NCBI GenBank assembly: GCA_040904945.1
Contig: JBBDSM010000003.1
Location: 1-64,000 of the forward strand
From: JAWLHJ01 sp040904945
GTDB taxonomy: Bacteria > Gemmatimonadota > Gemmatimonadetes > Longimicrobiales > Gaopeijiaceae
Reading direction: 5' to 3'
Length of the DNA: 64,000 nucleotides
Positions 22,985 through 32,630 of the stretch are shown one piece after another. The stretch's first letter is position 1; each line of letters starts with the position of its first letter. A program made the translations under genes and the position numbers. The notes below the pieces were generated by a model. It had not been told where the DNA came from and ran no database searches. It was given only the letters and a program-made list of their open reading frames with translations.

Positions 22985-24952
22985 TCAGTGCCCCTCGACG
23001 CGGGCCGACAGGAACGCCGGATCGAGCCGGCTCAGGCCGATCTGATCGAGCACGACTTCGCCGGCGGGCGCACGGTCGAAGACGAAGCGGATCTCGGCAA
23101 TCCGGCTCGGATCGAAGCCGGGCTCGTGGGCCGTGAAATCCGAAAGCGGAATCGCGTACGTCTGCTGGATGATCTCCCAGTGCTCCTCGAAGCGCTCCCG
23201 CTCGAGGTCCCGGCGGAGCATGACATACGTCTCGAGCGGTCGACGGATCGCACCGTACGCGCTCAGGGCGACGCGCGCAGTCCGGCCGTTTGCGTCAGCC
23301 ACCTCGATGGTGACGTCGACCGGGGGCGGATCGTCATCCTCGTCATCCTCCGCTGCATCGCCTCCCTCGGGCGAGTCGCTCTCCTCATCTGCCTCCGGGT
23401 CCTCCGGCGGATCCGGGATCTCGTTGGTGGGGGCGAGCATGAACGACAGCACGTGCTCCCCGGTCACGTCCCAGCGCGCGCCCAACCCGTCCGGAAGCTC
23501 CACGACGTAGCGGGCGGCGTCCGAGGCGTCGCCTTCAGGCCCGAACGTCCCATCCGGCGTCGCCGTCTCCTCCGGCGAGCCGTAGCTCCACCCGACGAAT
23601 GCGACCTGGTTCTCCTGCGACGCCGAGGTGTTGTTGCGGTTGCTCGACCGGAGCAGGAGCTCATCCTCGCTCCACGAGGCGAGCCCCTCACCCCGGATCC
23701 GGACGCCCGGCTCGGTCCCGGACGTGACGTCGATGTCCTCCTCGTACGTGACCAGGGGCTGGAACGCGCTGGTCTCGAACCGCGTCACGTACATGGTGTT
23801 CGGCAGCCACTGTCCGATCACCCGGTGATCCCGGAACATGGGCAGGTACCGCAGATCGTCCTTCAGCACGGCCTCGAGGAAGGCGGACACGTACAGCTCG
23901 GCGAAGCGGCGCTGGTCCTCGCCCGGGATGAGCGCCCTGAGGTCGAGGATACGCCCGCTACGGGGGCCGTTGTCGTGGGGACCCCACACCGAGTTCCACT
24001 GCCCGTGGTTGGCCCGGTACACGTAGATCGCCGACTTGAAGTTGAACTCGTCGGGGTCCGTGAAGCGCAGCCGGTCGTAGATCCGGAGCCCGTGGAAGCT
24101 GGTCACGTCTCCGTCGTGCGATCCGTGGAAGGTCAGGTAGCTGACGTCCTCCGGAACCACTCTGCGGCCGGTCGGCAGGTACTGTCCGTCCACCGGCGCG
24201 ATGGAGATGATGCCCTGGATGTCGTAGCCGAAGTCGAATTCCAGCGTCGCGTCGTCCGGATAGTAGTCCAGGTGGTTGAAGGCGACGGCGTTGGCCACCG
24301 CTTCCCCACCCCGTGAATGGCCGATGAGGGCGATGTGCTCCATGTCGACCAACCCCTCGAACGGATTCCCGGACTCCTGGTTGAAGCCCTCGAAGAGCTC
24401 GACGTGCTTGAGCAGGAACCAGCCCCGCGCGTCGTTCTCCTGCTGGATGCCACCGTTGATGAAGTTCTCGTCCACGCTGGCGAGGATGTAGCCTCGGCTC
24501 GCCAGGAGCTCACCGAGATAGTCGTAGCCCGGGTCGGAGAAGTCGCGCATGTCGTGGTTGCCGTGCACGACGAGCACCAGCGGGAACGGCCCGTCGCCAT
24601 CGGGATACCAGACACGCGCGTTCAGCGGCATCGAGTCGGGGCTGAAGCCCCAGTACTCGTTCCGCTCCTTCGCGCTGCTCCCGAGGTCGACCAGCTTGGA
24701 AGCGTCGACGCTCGGCGTGGTGATGGCGACGGAATCCCCGTATTCAGGCCGGTTTTTGTCGTTCCCGCTCCCGTAGTAGAGCGTCCGGATGGCGTAGGGG
24801 CCCCGTTGCCCGGGGTCGGGCGCGTCGAGTACCTGACGCGCGAGAACGCGCTCGGCGTCGTTGGGGGTGAGCTCCATCGCGGGCGCGCACGAGGCGGTCG
24901 CCACGATGAGCGCGAGCAGGCTACTGGCCGGAAATCGTGTGTCGAGTCTCAT
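22985..24952 (-). CDS. Secreted lipoprotein alpha/beta hydrolase
   Basis: A 655-residue exported enzyme with a lipoprotein signal (hydrophobic stretch then ATASC, lipidated C22). The hydrolase domain (about 90-370) shows LVLVVHGNHDMRD, the nucleophile elbow IGHSRGGEAV and a late HGSHDGDV acid/His region, resembling cutinase/PET-hydrolase-like or acyl-hydrolase folds. A C-terminal region of about 270 residues looks like a beta-sandwich carbohydrate-binding-type module, interrupted by a very acidic linker (a PEDPEADEESDSPEGGDAAE stretch). It is probably an outer-membrane or surface lipase or esterase; the substrate is unknown. Confidence 0.82.
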   Translation of the reverse strand: MRLDTRFPASSLLALIVATASCAPAMELTPNDAERVLARQVLDAPDPGQRGPYAIRTLYYGSGNDKNRPEYGDSVAITTPSVDASKLVDLGSSAKERNEYWGFSPDSMPLNARVWYPDGDGPFPLVLVVHGNHDMRDFSDPGYDYLGELLASRGYILASVDENFINGGIQQENDARGWFLLKHVELFEGFNQESGNPFEGLVDMEHIALIGHSRGGEAVANAVAFNHLDYYPDDATLEFDFGYDIQGIISIAPVDGQYLPTGRRVVPEDVSYLTFHGSHDGDVTSFHGLRIYDRLRFTDPDEFNFKSAIYVYRANHGQWNSVWGPHDNGPRSGRILDLRALIPGEDQRRFAELYVSAFLEAVLKDDLRYLPMFRDHRVIGQWLPNTMYVTRFETSAFQPLVTYEEDIDVTSGTEPGVRIRGEGLASWSEDELLLRSSNRNNTSASQENQVAFVGWSYGSPEETATPDGTFGPEGDASDAARYVVELPDGLGARWDVTGEHVLSFMLAPTNEIPDPPEDPEADEESDSPEGGDAAEDDEDDDPPPVDVTIEVADANGRTARVALSAYGAIRRPLETYVMLRRDLERERFEEHWEIIQQTYAIPLSDFTAHEPGFDPSRIAEIRFVFDRAPAGEVVLDQIGLSRLDPAFLSARVEGH

Positions 24953-25070
24953 GCGCGGACACTATCCGCTCCGCTGGGCCGGGGCAATTCCGGGGTGACG
25001 CACCCGCACGCGTGGGCTACCATTGAGCGCTGAGAACAAGGCGCGATCCTACCACCGAGCGGAGCCACCG

Positions 25071-25538
25071 ATGGCGAATCCCACCGTCACCTTCGAGACC
25101 AACCACGGCACCTTCAAGGCCGAGATGTTCGAGGACGAGGCCCCGGCCACCGCCGGTAACTTTCTGAAGCTGGCGCGGGACGGCTTCTACGACGGCATCG
25201 TCTTCCACCGGGTCATCGAAGGCTTCATGATCCAGGGCGGCGATCCGACGGGGACCGGCCGCGGCGGTCCGGGCTACCAGATCGACGACGAGTTCGCGCC
25301 CGGCCTGAAGCACACGGAGGAAGGCACCTTCTCGATGGCGAACTCCGGACCGAACACCGGCGGGTCCCAGTTCTTCATCACGCTCGCGGCGACCCCGTGG
25401 CTCGACGGGAAGCACGCCATCTTCGGCAAGGTCGTCGAGGGCATGGACGTGGTACGGAAGATCGGGAAGGTCGACACCGGAGCGATGGACCGCCCCCGCG
25501 AGGACGTCGTGATGGAGAAGGTCACCGTCGAGGAGTGA
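25071..25538 (+). CDS. Cyclophilin-type peptidyl-prolyl cis-trans isomerase
   Basis: A 155-residue single-domain cyclophilin that speeds proline isomerisation during protein folding. Active-site segments are present: FHRVIEGFMIQGGDPTGTG (with the catalytic Arg), FSMANSGPNTGGSQFFIT and HAIFGKVVEGMDVV. No signal peptide, so cytosolic. GGAG lies about 7 nt before the ATG. Its last 17 bases overlap the 3' end of the convergent peptidase gene. Confidence 0.95.
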   Translation: MANPTVTFETNHGTFKAEMFEDEAPATAGNFLKLARDGFYDGIVFHRVIEGFMIQGGDPTGTGRGGPGYQIDDEFAPGLKHTEEGTFSMANSGPNTGGSQFFITLAATPWLDGKHAIFGKVVEGMDVVRKIGKVDTGAMDRPREDVVMEKVTVEE

Positions 25539-27828
25539 CCACCCGCCCGAACTCGTACTCCCTGGGCGGCTCGGCGCCGAGCAGGTGGCGGACGAAGTAG
25601 TCCCACCGGCGCCGCATCATGTACGGCTCGTTGCCGAAGCCGTGACCCCGGTTCGGGAGGAGGACCAGGTCGAAGTCCTTGTTCGCCGCGATCAGCGCGT
25701 CGACGACGAGGAGCGTGTTGTAGACGGGCACGTTGGTATCTGTGGTCCCGTGAGCGATCAGCAGCTTCCCCTCGAGGTTGTGCGCCTGTAACTGGTTCGC
25801 CTGGTTGTCGTAGCTGGTGGTGCCGTCGGCACGCTCGACCAGGAGCCCCTGCCATTTTTCGCCCCAGTCGTCCTCGTAGTTCCGGTTGTCGTGGTTACCG
25901 GCCTGCGACACGGCGACGTGGTAGAAGTCGGGGTAGCGGAAAATCGCGGCGGCCGCGGCGAATCCGCCGCCCGAGTGCCCGAAGATCCCGACCCGGTCGA
26001 GGTCCATCCAGGGGTGCCGCGCCGCGAGCTGGCGAATTCCTGCCATCTGATCCGGAAGGCCGTTGTCGCCCATGTTCCCGTAGTAAGCCTCGTGGAACGT
26101 CTTCGAGCGTCCGGGCGTGCCCATCGCGTCGAGCTCGACCACCACGAAGCCGAGCTCGGCGATGGCCTGGAGATCGCGGTGCGCAGCCCGGAAGCTCCGG
26201 CTCCCCACGCTCCCGCTCTGTGGGCCCGGGTAGAGGTAGTTCACGACCGGGTAGCGGCGGGCCTCGTCGAAGTCGGTCGGCCGGAACATCAGCCCGTACA
26301 GGTCCGTCTCCCCGTCCCGCGCCTTCACCGTGAACGGCGTCGGCGGCTGCCATCCCGCGGCCTCGAGGGCGGAGATGTCGGCCTCCTCCAGCGTCAGGAC
26401 GGCACGGCCGCCACGGTCTCTCAGGGTCGTTACCGGAGGCGTCACCGGGGTGGACGCGGCATCCACGAAGTATCGGCCATCGGGCGACAGGGAGACGTCG
26501 TGGTTCGCGCTGTCCGGGGTGAGGAGCGTCACCTGGCCGTCGTCGAGCCCGACCCGGTAGAGGTACTCGAAGTACGGGTCGCCCGGCTCACGTCCATTCC
26601 CGACGAAGGTGACCTCCCGCCGGTCCTCATCCACGTGGAGGATCTCCTTCACGTTCCACGCACCCCGCGTCACCTGGCGCTCGAGCTGCCCGGAGTCTGC
26701 GTCATGGAGATACAGATGTCCCCAGTCGTCGCGTTGCGAGAACCAGAGGATCTGGCCGGAGGACGACAGATACCGCCAGTTGCCGCCCGATTCGTAGAAC
26801 GTCTCCTCGACTTCGTCGAACAGGGTGCGAACCTCACCGGTCGACGCGTCGGCGATCTTGACCTCGGCGCGCTTGTGGTCTCGCGAGCTCGAGACGAAGG
26901 CGAATCGTTCGCCGTCCTGGCTCCACTCCACGTCGGCGAAGGTGCCGCCGCAGTAGACATGGTCACAGACCGTGGAACGATGCGGGTCGGGGGCCATGTC
27001 GAGGGGGATCACCCTATCTCCCTCGGGTCGGTCGAGGTCGACCACGACGCGGTGGATGCGGAAGATCACCGAGTCCTCCGGCAGCGGATACCGCCACGCG
27101 TCGAGCTCGGGATGCCCGACGTTCGTGGTGGTCACGTACATCATGCCCACGCCCCGAGCATCGTGCCGGAACGTCGCGATGCGCCGTGAGTCGGGGGACC
27201 ATTTCAACACCGGCCGGTCACCGCGGACCCAGCCCGCGTTGTTCGTGGCGTAGCCGAAGTCTTCCGTTCCATCTTGCGTCAGGCGCGTTTCCGCTCCGGA
27301 GGCGACGTCCCGGACCCAGAGATCGTTGTCCCGCGTGAAGGCGGCCCAACGTCCGTCCGGCGAGGCGACCTCGTCCGAGCCGGCAGCGGGCGGGGCCGCG
27401 ATCTCCGCGCAGCCATAGTCGTCGAGATCGCAACGGAGCCAGCCGGCGTCACGCAGCCGCAGACGGGCGACGGAGCCCTCCGGCTCGAACGCGGTCATCG
27501 GAATGTCGAGGGCGTCGTAGGCGCGGGCGGTGACGGCCGAGAGCGCGACGGCCATGCGCTGGTGGTCGAACGCCCGCTCGCGGGTGCGTCGGTCCGGGTC
27601 GACGATCACGTGCTCCACGCCACCCTCGATGCGGTTGTCGTACCAGAACCGACCATCCGCCAACCAGGTGGCTCCCACGTCGCCGTGGAGAACGAGCGGC
27701 GACACATGCTCCGCAAGGAACCGCTCGGCGTCAGCGTAATCCTCCGCTGTCAGTGGCTCGGGCGCGGCCTGCCCGGAGAGGGGCGACGCGACCAGGCAGG
27801 CCACGAGGGCGAACGACGCACACCGCAT
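25522..27828 (-). CDS. Secreted S9-family dipeptidyl-peptidase-IV-like prolyl peptidase
   Basis: A 768-residue exported serine peptidase: signal peptide (FALVACLVASPLSGQA), DPP-IV-type beta-propeller (about 60-500), then the alpha/beta-hydrolase catalytic domain. The nucleophile is in GIFGHSGGGFAAAAA, the Asp in HGTTDTNVPVYN and the His in LPNRGHGFG. Family members cleave dipeptides with penultimate proline. GGAGGT about 7 nt upstream supports the ATG at 27828. Together with the POT transporter it fits a peptide-scavenging life style (inference). Confidence 0.94.
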   Translation of the reverse strand: MRCASFALVACLVASPLSGQAAPEPLTAEDYADAERFLAEHVSPLVLHGDVGATWLADGRFWYDNRIEGGVEHVIVDPDRRTRERAFDHQRMAVALSAVTARAYDALDIPMTAFEPEGSVARLRLRDAGWLRCDLDDYGCAEIAAPPAAGSDEVASPDGRWAAFTRDNDLWVRDVASGAETRLTQDGTEDFGYATNNAGWVRGDRPVLKWSPDSRRIATFRHDARGVGMMYVTTTNVGHPELDAWRYPLPEDSVIFRIHRVVVDLDRPEGDRVIPLDMAPDPHRSTVCDHVYCGGTFADVEWSQDGERFAFVSSSRDHKRAEVKIADASTGEVRTLFDEVEETFYESGGNWRYLSSSGQILWFSQRDDWGHLYLHDADSGQLERQVTRGAWNVKEILHVDEDRREVTFVGNGREPGDPYFEYLYRVGLDDGQVTLLTPDSANHDVSLSPDGRYFVDAASTPVTPPVTTLRDRGGRAVLTLEEADISALEAAGWQPPTPFTVKARDGETDLYGLMFRPTDFDEARRYPVVNYLYPGPQSGSVGSRSFRAAHRDLQAIAELGFVVVELDAMGTPGRSKTFHEAYYGNMGDNGLPDQMAGIRQLAARHPWMDLDRVGIFGHSGGGFAAAAAIFRYPDFYHVAVSQAGNHDNRNYEDDWGEKWQGLLVERADGTTSYDNQANQLQAHNLEGKLLIAHGTTDTNVPVYNTLLVVDALIAANKDFDLVLLPNRGHGFGNEPYMMRRRWDYFVRHLLGAEPPREYEFGRVVTPRR

Positions 27829-27940
27829 TGGGGTGACCTCCGAGAACGACGGACAACGGCTACACCACACCGGCGCGCCCAGCGCGGGCGCTCAGCGGAA
27901 GGTCGGACGGGTCCGTGAAGCCGCGCAAGCGGAACCGGGG

Positions 27941-28303
27941 TCAGCGCCTCGCGTCCGCGGGTCCACGCCGCCGGGGCTCGTCACCCCCGCGGAACATCTG
28001 TTCGAGCCGGCCGACCAGGGAGTCGGAGCCGGCCTCGCTCGCGCCGAAGAGCCCGTCCTCGCCGCCCTCGGCATCCATGCGCTCGACCACACCGTGGAGG
28101 TTGAGCCACGCGTCGAAGCGCTCGCTCCCGCGCAGCACCGAGTAGAAGAGCCGCGGCCGCTTGCCACGCCCCGCGATCAGGTCGATCAGCATCGCGCCGA
28201 TGGACACGTTGAAGACGACGATGTCCTTGAGACCGTCCAGAACCAACTTGAGCTGGAAGATCGCGAAGTCCCGGAAGGTGACTCCCCTGGTTGCAACGGT
28301 CAT
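27941..28303 (-). CDS. Conserved hypothetical protein
   Basis: A 120-residue protein. Residues 10-45 form a helix plus a moderately hydrophobic stretch (KDIVVFNVSIGAMLIDLIAG) that could be a membrane-associated helix. A basic segment and an acidic C-terminal half follow, ending Arg-rich. No motif or family recognised. It diverges from the DUF4159 operon across 196 bp, so the two may share a regulatory region. Confidence 0.58.
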   Translation of the reverse strand: MTVATRGVTFRDFAIFQLKLVLDGLKDIVVFNVSIGAMLIDLIAGRGKRPRLFYSVLRGSERFDAWLNLHGVVERMDAEGGEDGLFGASEAGSDSLVGRLEQMFRGGDEPRRRGPADARR

Positions 28304-28499
28304 GGCGGTACGGCTCTCTACGTGGGTGTTCGGGTCAGCGAATTGTCCGGTCTCTTGCCGGGCCGTTCATCGCACCCTACGAGTGAGCGGGGAGCCTGGA
28401 TTCAAGACGGCCCGTCGCGCCGGTCGACGCAGGAACCTTCCCAGAACGGGACCGTACGAGAAACTCCGCGCTTCACGCCTCTCACCGGACGCCAGCCTC

Positions 28500-29270
28500 A
28501 TGACGCGTTTACTCCGAGCCGGCCTGGTGACGGGCCTCTCGCTCACGCTCGTGAGCGCGGAGCCGGCGGAGGTTCGCGAGGCGGCCGACTTCGAGCGCCC
28601 CGGCCGGCACGCCTTCTACTGGACGCGCGGCGCCTACTCGGGCGGGGGCGGCGGCTGGGGGTGGGGACGCCAGAACGCCTGGGCGACCGACTATCCGAAG
28701 AGCGACCGCCAGTTCGTGACCGTGCTCCAGCGGTTGGTCCGGCTCGACGTCTTCCAGGAGGAGAACGCCGTTCGCCTGGACGATCCGATCCTGCGCCACT
28801 TCCCCGTTCTCTACATGGTCGAGGTCGGCTACATGGACCTCGGTGACTCGGAGGTCGAGGGGCTCCGGAGCTTCCTCGACTCCGGGGGATTCTTGATCGT
28901 CGACGACTTCTGGGGCGCACGCGAGTGGGCCGTGTTCGTGGACAACATGAGTCGCGTGCTCCCCGAGAAGGCCATCGTCGACCTGCCGCTCGAGCACCCC
29001 ATCTTCAACGTCTTCTACGACATCGACGAAGTGAAACAGGTGCCGGCGCGGGGACGCGCCCGCTCCGGGATGACGAGCGAATGCTACGGTTGTGAAGCCG
29101 CGGTGAGGGGTATCTTCGACGACGACGGCAGATTGATGGTGATCATCAACTGGAACACCGACCTCGGCGACGCTTGGGAGTGGGCCGAGCAACCCTCCTA
29201 TCCCCTCGAGTACTCGACCTACGCCTACCAGATGGGCGCGAACATGATCGTCTACGCGATGAGCCACTGA
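28500..29270 (+). CDS. DUF4159-family secreted protein (first copy)
   Basis: A 256-residue protein with an N-terminal signal peptide and a DUF4159 domain. Conserved stretches include WATDYPKSDRQFV, LRSFLDSGGFLIVDDFWG and the tail YPLEYSTYAYQMGANMIVYA. The fold of DUF4159 is thought to resemble a glutamine amidotransferase; no catalytic Cys triad is apparent, so it is probably a binding protein in the periplasm (inference). First gene of the operon and a paralogue of the gene at 35269; 28 bp separate it from the VWA gene. Confidence 0.85.
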   Translation: MTRLLRAGLVTGLSLTLVSAEPAEVREAADFERPGRHAFYWTRGAYSGGGGGWGWGRQNAWATDYPKSDRQFVTVLQRLVRLDVFQEENAVRLDDPILRHFPVLYMVEVGYMDLGDSEVEGLRSFLDSGGFLIVDDFWGAREWAVFVDNMSRVLPEKAIVDLPLEHPIFNVFYDIDEVKQVPARGRARSGMTSECYGCEAAVRGIFDDDGRLMVIINWNTDLGDAWEWAEQPSYPLEYSTYAYQMGANMIVYAMSH

Positions 29271-29298
29271 TGCGGCCGCTCCACCACCGTGGTCGAAG

Positions 29299-31584
29299 AT
29301 GACCGGTCTGTTCGAGTTCCTCTTCAAGTACCGCCCCCTCGTGTTCGAGCAGGGCGACTTCACCTTCGCCGCACCCGGTGGGGTCCGCGTCATGCTCCTG
29401 GTCGCCGCGCTCCTCGCCGTCGGCGCCATCGCGACCTACGCGCTCGCTCGGGGCCGGAGCACGCCCACCGAGCGGGGCGTGATGGCCGGCCTCCGGGTCG
29501 GGCTGGTGGGGCTCGTGGTATTCGCGCTGCTGCAGCCGACCCTGGTCGTCTCCACCGTGGTGCCCCAGCAGAACTTCCTCGGCGTGTTGATCGACGATTC
29601 GCGGAGTATGGCCCTCACCGACGCCGACGGCGCACCGCGAAGCGCCTTCGTGACCACGCAGTTCTCCGCCGGGGAGGGGACCCTCGTCGACGCGCTCTCG
29701 GAACGATTCGTCCTGCGCTACTTCCGCTTCTCCGACGTCGCGAGGCGGGTGACTTCGCCTGCGGAGCTGGGATACGCAGGGCCCCGGACCGATCTGGCGA
29801 CGGCCCTCGACGCGGCGCGCCAGGAGCTGTCGGGCGTCCCCCTCTCGGGCCTCGTCGTCGTGACGGACGGCGCCGACACCGGCGACCGGCCGATCACGGA
29901 GGCCTTGGTTCCGCTGCAGGCCGGTCGGATCCCGGTCTTCACGGTCGGGTTGGGCGAAGAGGTCATTCGTCCGGATATCGAGGTGGGCCGGGTGGAGCTT
30001 CCGCGCGCGATCCTCGCGGGCAGCACCGTGCTGGTCGACGTCATGGTCACCCAGCACGGCATGGGACGATCCAGCGTCCCTCTGATCGTCGAGGACGACC
30101 AGCGCATCCTGTCGGAAGAGTCGATCGAGCTGGGGCCCGACGGGGAGCCCGTCGTGGCGCGGGTCTCGTTCCAGCTCGAGGAGCCGGGCCCGCACCGCGT
30201 GCGCTTCCGGATTCCGCCCCAGGAAGGAGAGCGGGTCGACCGAAACAACGCCCGTGAGGTGCTCGTCGAGGTCCGCGGGGAAAGAGAGAAGATCCTGTAC
30301 TTCGAGGGGGAGCCGCGCTTCGAGGTGAAGTTCACCCGCCGGGCCGTGGAGGAGGACGAGAATCTCCAGCTCGTCGTCCTCCAGCGGACCGCCGAGAGCA
30401 AGTTCCTACGCCTCGCTGTGAGCGACAGCACGGAGCTTCAGTTCGGCTTTCCCACGAGCCGGGAGGAGCTCTACCGCTACCGCGCGCTCGTGCTCGGGAG
30501 CGTCGAGGCGTCGCACTTCACCTTCGACCAGCTCGCGATGATCGCCGACTTCGTGTCGGAGCGGGGCGGCGGGCTGCTGTTCCTCGGTGGGCGCGACGCC
30601 TTCGCCGAAGGGGGCTGGGCCGGAACGCCGGTGGAAGCGGTCATGCCCGTGGTGCTCGACCAGCCGACGGGCGGGGCCGACGGCTTCTTCTCCGAGGTCT
30701 CGGTGCAGCCGACGCCGGCGGGGCTGGCGCATCCCACCGTGCAACTCGACGCGACCCTCGAAGACGTGGCCGACCGGTGGAGCGCGCTGCCACCGCTCAC
30801 CATCGTGAACCGCCTCACCCGGACCAAGCCCGGCGCGACCACGCTCCTGACCGGGTCCTCGCCGGAGCTCACTCCGGACCAGGTCGTGCTGGCCTTCCAG
30901 CGCTACGGGCGGGGGAAGGCGGCGGCGCTGACGGTTCAGGATTCATGGCTCTGGCAGATGCACGCGGACGTGCCGGTGGAGGACCAGAGCCACGAGGCGT
31001 TCTGGCAGCAGATGCTACGCTGGCTCGTGGACGGCGTGCCGACGCCGGTGGCGGCCGCCGTAGCGCGGGAGCGTGTCGATCCGTCCTCCTCGGTCCGGGT
31101 CTCGGCCGCGGTGGCGGATTCGACCTACATCGAGGTCAACGACGCTTCGGTCGTCGCACGGGTGACGACGCCTACCGGAGCCATCGAGGAGATTCCTCTG
31201 GGGTGGACGGTTGAACGGGACGGCGACTACGCCGCCGAGCTCCGGCCGGTGGAGGAGGGCGACTACGAGGTGGAGATCGTGGCGGAGCGCGACGGGGTGC
31301 CGCTGGGCTCCTCGCGGACCTACTTCCGGGCAGGCCCCGGCGACGACGAGTTCTTCGGCGCGGGGCGCCGCACGGCCTTCCTCGAGCGGATCGCGACGGA
31401 GACCGGAGGTCGCTCGTACACCCCCGCGACCGTCGCATCGCTGCCCGAGGACATCGCAGTGACCGGCGCCGGGGTGACGCTCGTGGAAGAGCGCGACCTC
31501 TGGGACATGCCGGCGCTCTTCCTGCTGATGCTCCTCCTCATGGGCGCCGAGTGGGGCTTCCGGCGCGTTCGGGGGCTCGTGTGA
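29299..31584 (+). CDS. VWA-containing membrane protein with amidotransferase-like domain
   Basis: A 761-residue inner-membrane protein: two N-terminal transmembrane helices (about 30-50 and 62-84), a von Willebrand A domain (about 93-230) with an intact DxSxS metal site (DDSRSM) and VVVTDGAD, a beta-sandwich, a class-I glutamine-amidotransferase-like domain (SERGGGLLFLGGRDAF region), Ig-like segments, and a C-terminal transmembrane helix (about 735-752). This is the layout of large Bat/aerotolerance-like proteins. The bulk is expected on the periplasmic side. Its TGA overlaps the next GTG start. Confidence 0.8.
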   Translation: MTGLFEFLFKYRPLVFEQGDFTFAAPGGVRVMLLVAALLAVGAIATYALARGRSTPTERGVMAGLRVGLVGLVVFALLQPTLVVSTVVPQQNFLGVLIDDSRSMALTDADGAPRSAFVTTQFSAGEGTLVDALSERFVLRYFRFSDVARRVTSPAELGYAGPRTDLATALDAARQELSGVPLSGLVVVTDGADTGDRPITEALVPLQAGRIPVFTVGLGEEVIRPDIEVGRVELPRAILAGSTVLVDVMVTQHGMGRSSVPLIVEDDQRILSEESIELGPDGEPVVARVSFQLEEPGPHRVRFRIPPQEGERVDRNNAREVLVEVRGEREKILYFEGEPRFEVKFTRRAVEEDENLQLVVLQRTAESKFLRLAVSDSTELQFGFPTSREELYRYRALVLGSVEASHFTFDQLAMIADFVSERGGGLLFLGGRDAFAEGGWAGTPVEAVMPVVLDQPTGGADGFFSEVSVQPTPAGLAHPTVQLDATLEDVADRWSALPPLTIVNRLTRTKPGATTLLTGSSPELTPDQVVLAFQRYGRGKAAALTVQDSWLWQMHADVPVEDQSHEAFWQQMLRWLVDGVPTPVAAAVARERVDPSSSVRVSAAVADSTYIEVNDASVVARVTTPTGAIEEIPLGWTVERDGDYAAELRPVEEGDYEVEIVAERDGVPLGSSRTYFRAGPGDDEFFGAGRRTAFLERIATETGGRSYTPATVASLPEDIAVTGAGVTLVEERDLWDMPALFLLMLLLMGAEWGFRRVRGLV

Positions 31585-32630
31585 TACCGCTGAGGATATC
31601 CGTCCCGGTCGCGCTGATTGCGGGGGCGGTCGCCCTCGCCGTCCTCGCCGCGGCGCCCATCGGACCACGGGCGTCCGCATCCCAGCTCGAGGCCCAGGCG
31701 CGGACCCGGGCTCTCGTCGTGGTGGGGCTCGGCGGGACGGCCGAGTACCGCGAGCGCTTCCACGAGCAGGCGCGCGCGCTGCGCGACGGTCTCGTCGAGC
31801 AGCACGGCCTCGACGAGGGCGATGTCGTCTATCTGGGTGAGCGCGTGGAGATCGACCCGGAGGTCGTCGCGGACCGGTCCACGCGCGAGAACGTACTCGG
31901 GGTGCTCGACCGGTTCGCCGCGGCGTCGGAGCCCGCCGACCGCGTCCTGGTGGTGCTCATCGGCCACGGCACGTCCGGCGCCGGAGGAGAGTCGTTCAAC
32001 CTGCCCGGCCCGGACGTCGGCCCCTCCGATCTCGCCAAGGCGCTGGCCGCGTTCGGCCCGACGCCGGTGGCGTTCGTACATACCGGTAGCGGCAGCGGCG
32101 CCTACCTCGAGCCGCTGGCCGGACCCGACCGCATCGTGATCACGGCGACCCGGACCGGGCGCGAGCTGAACGCGACGCGGTTCGGCGAGCACTTCGTCGC
32201 CGCGCTGTCGGGCGAGGGCGCTGACATCGACCGGGACGGCCGCATCTCGCTGCTGGAAGCCTACACCTACGCTCGCGACGAAGTCGCCCGCCACTACGAG
32301 AGCGAGAACCAGATCCAGACCGAGCACGCCATGCTCGACGACGACGGCGACGGGAGCGGCACGCACGAGGCCGGACCCGACGCCGCGGACGGACGGCTGG
32401 CGGGCACGTTCGCGTTCGGAGGCCGCGTCCAGACGGACGTTCCCGAGACCGACGACCCCGAGCTGGCCCGGCTCTTCCGCGAGCGCGCGGAGATCCAGGG
32501 GCGCATCGAAGAGCTCCGGGAGCTGTCCGGATCGCTGGACGAAGACGTCTACCTGGCCCGCATGGAGGAGCTGCTGGTCGAGCTGGCGCTGAAGAACCGT
32601 GAGATCGGGGCGGCGGGAGGCGGGCCATGA
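31581..32630 (+). CDS. Caspase/legumain-fold (C13-like) pseudo-peptidase
   Basis: A 349-residue exported or membrane-anchored protein (hydrophobic N-terminus, about 5-26). The caspase-like domain (about 42-240) keeps the His strand VVLIGHGTSG (H129). The strand that should present the nucleophile, usually DACHSG, reads AFVHTG, with Val (166) in place of Cys. A loop DIDRDGRISLLE (215-226) has EF-hand-like spacing and may bind calcium. The tail is Glu/Arg-rich and probably coiled. It is probably a non-catalytic scaffold or inhibitor (inference). Overlaps both neighbours (GTGA at its start, ATGA at its end). Confidence 0.7.
   Translation: MIPLRISVPVALIAGAVALAVLAAAPIGPRASASQLEAQARTRALVVVGLGGTAEYRERFHEQARALRDGLVEQHGLDEGDVVYLGERVEIDPEVVADRSTRENVLGVLDRFAAASEPADRVLVVLIGHGTSGAGGESFNLPGPDVGPSDLAKALAAFGPTPVAFVHTGSGSGAYLEPLAGPDRIVITATRTGRELNATRFGEHFVAALSGEGADIDRDGRISLLEAYTYARDEVARHYESENQIQTEHAMLDDDGDGSGTHEAGPDAADGRLAGTFAFGGRVQTDVPETDDPELARLFRERAEIQGRIEELRELSGSLDEDVYLARMEELLVELALKNREIGAAGGGP

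Noticed and set aside
22386..23136. Open frames around and across the first gap
   Set aside because: They run through Ns or follow the palindromic repeats, have no recognisable domain and are better explained by repeat composition.
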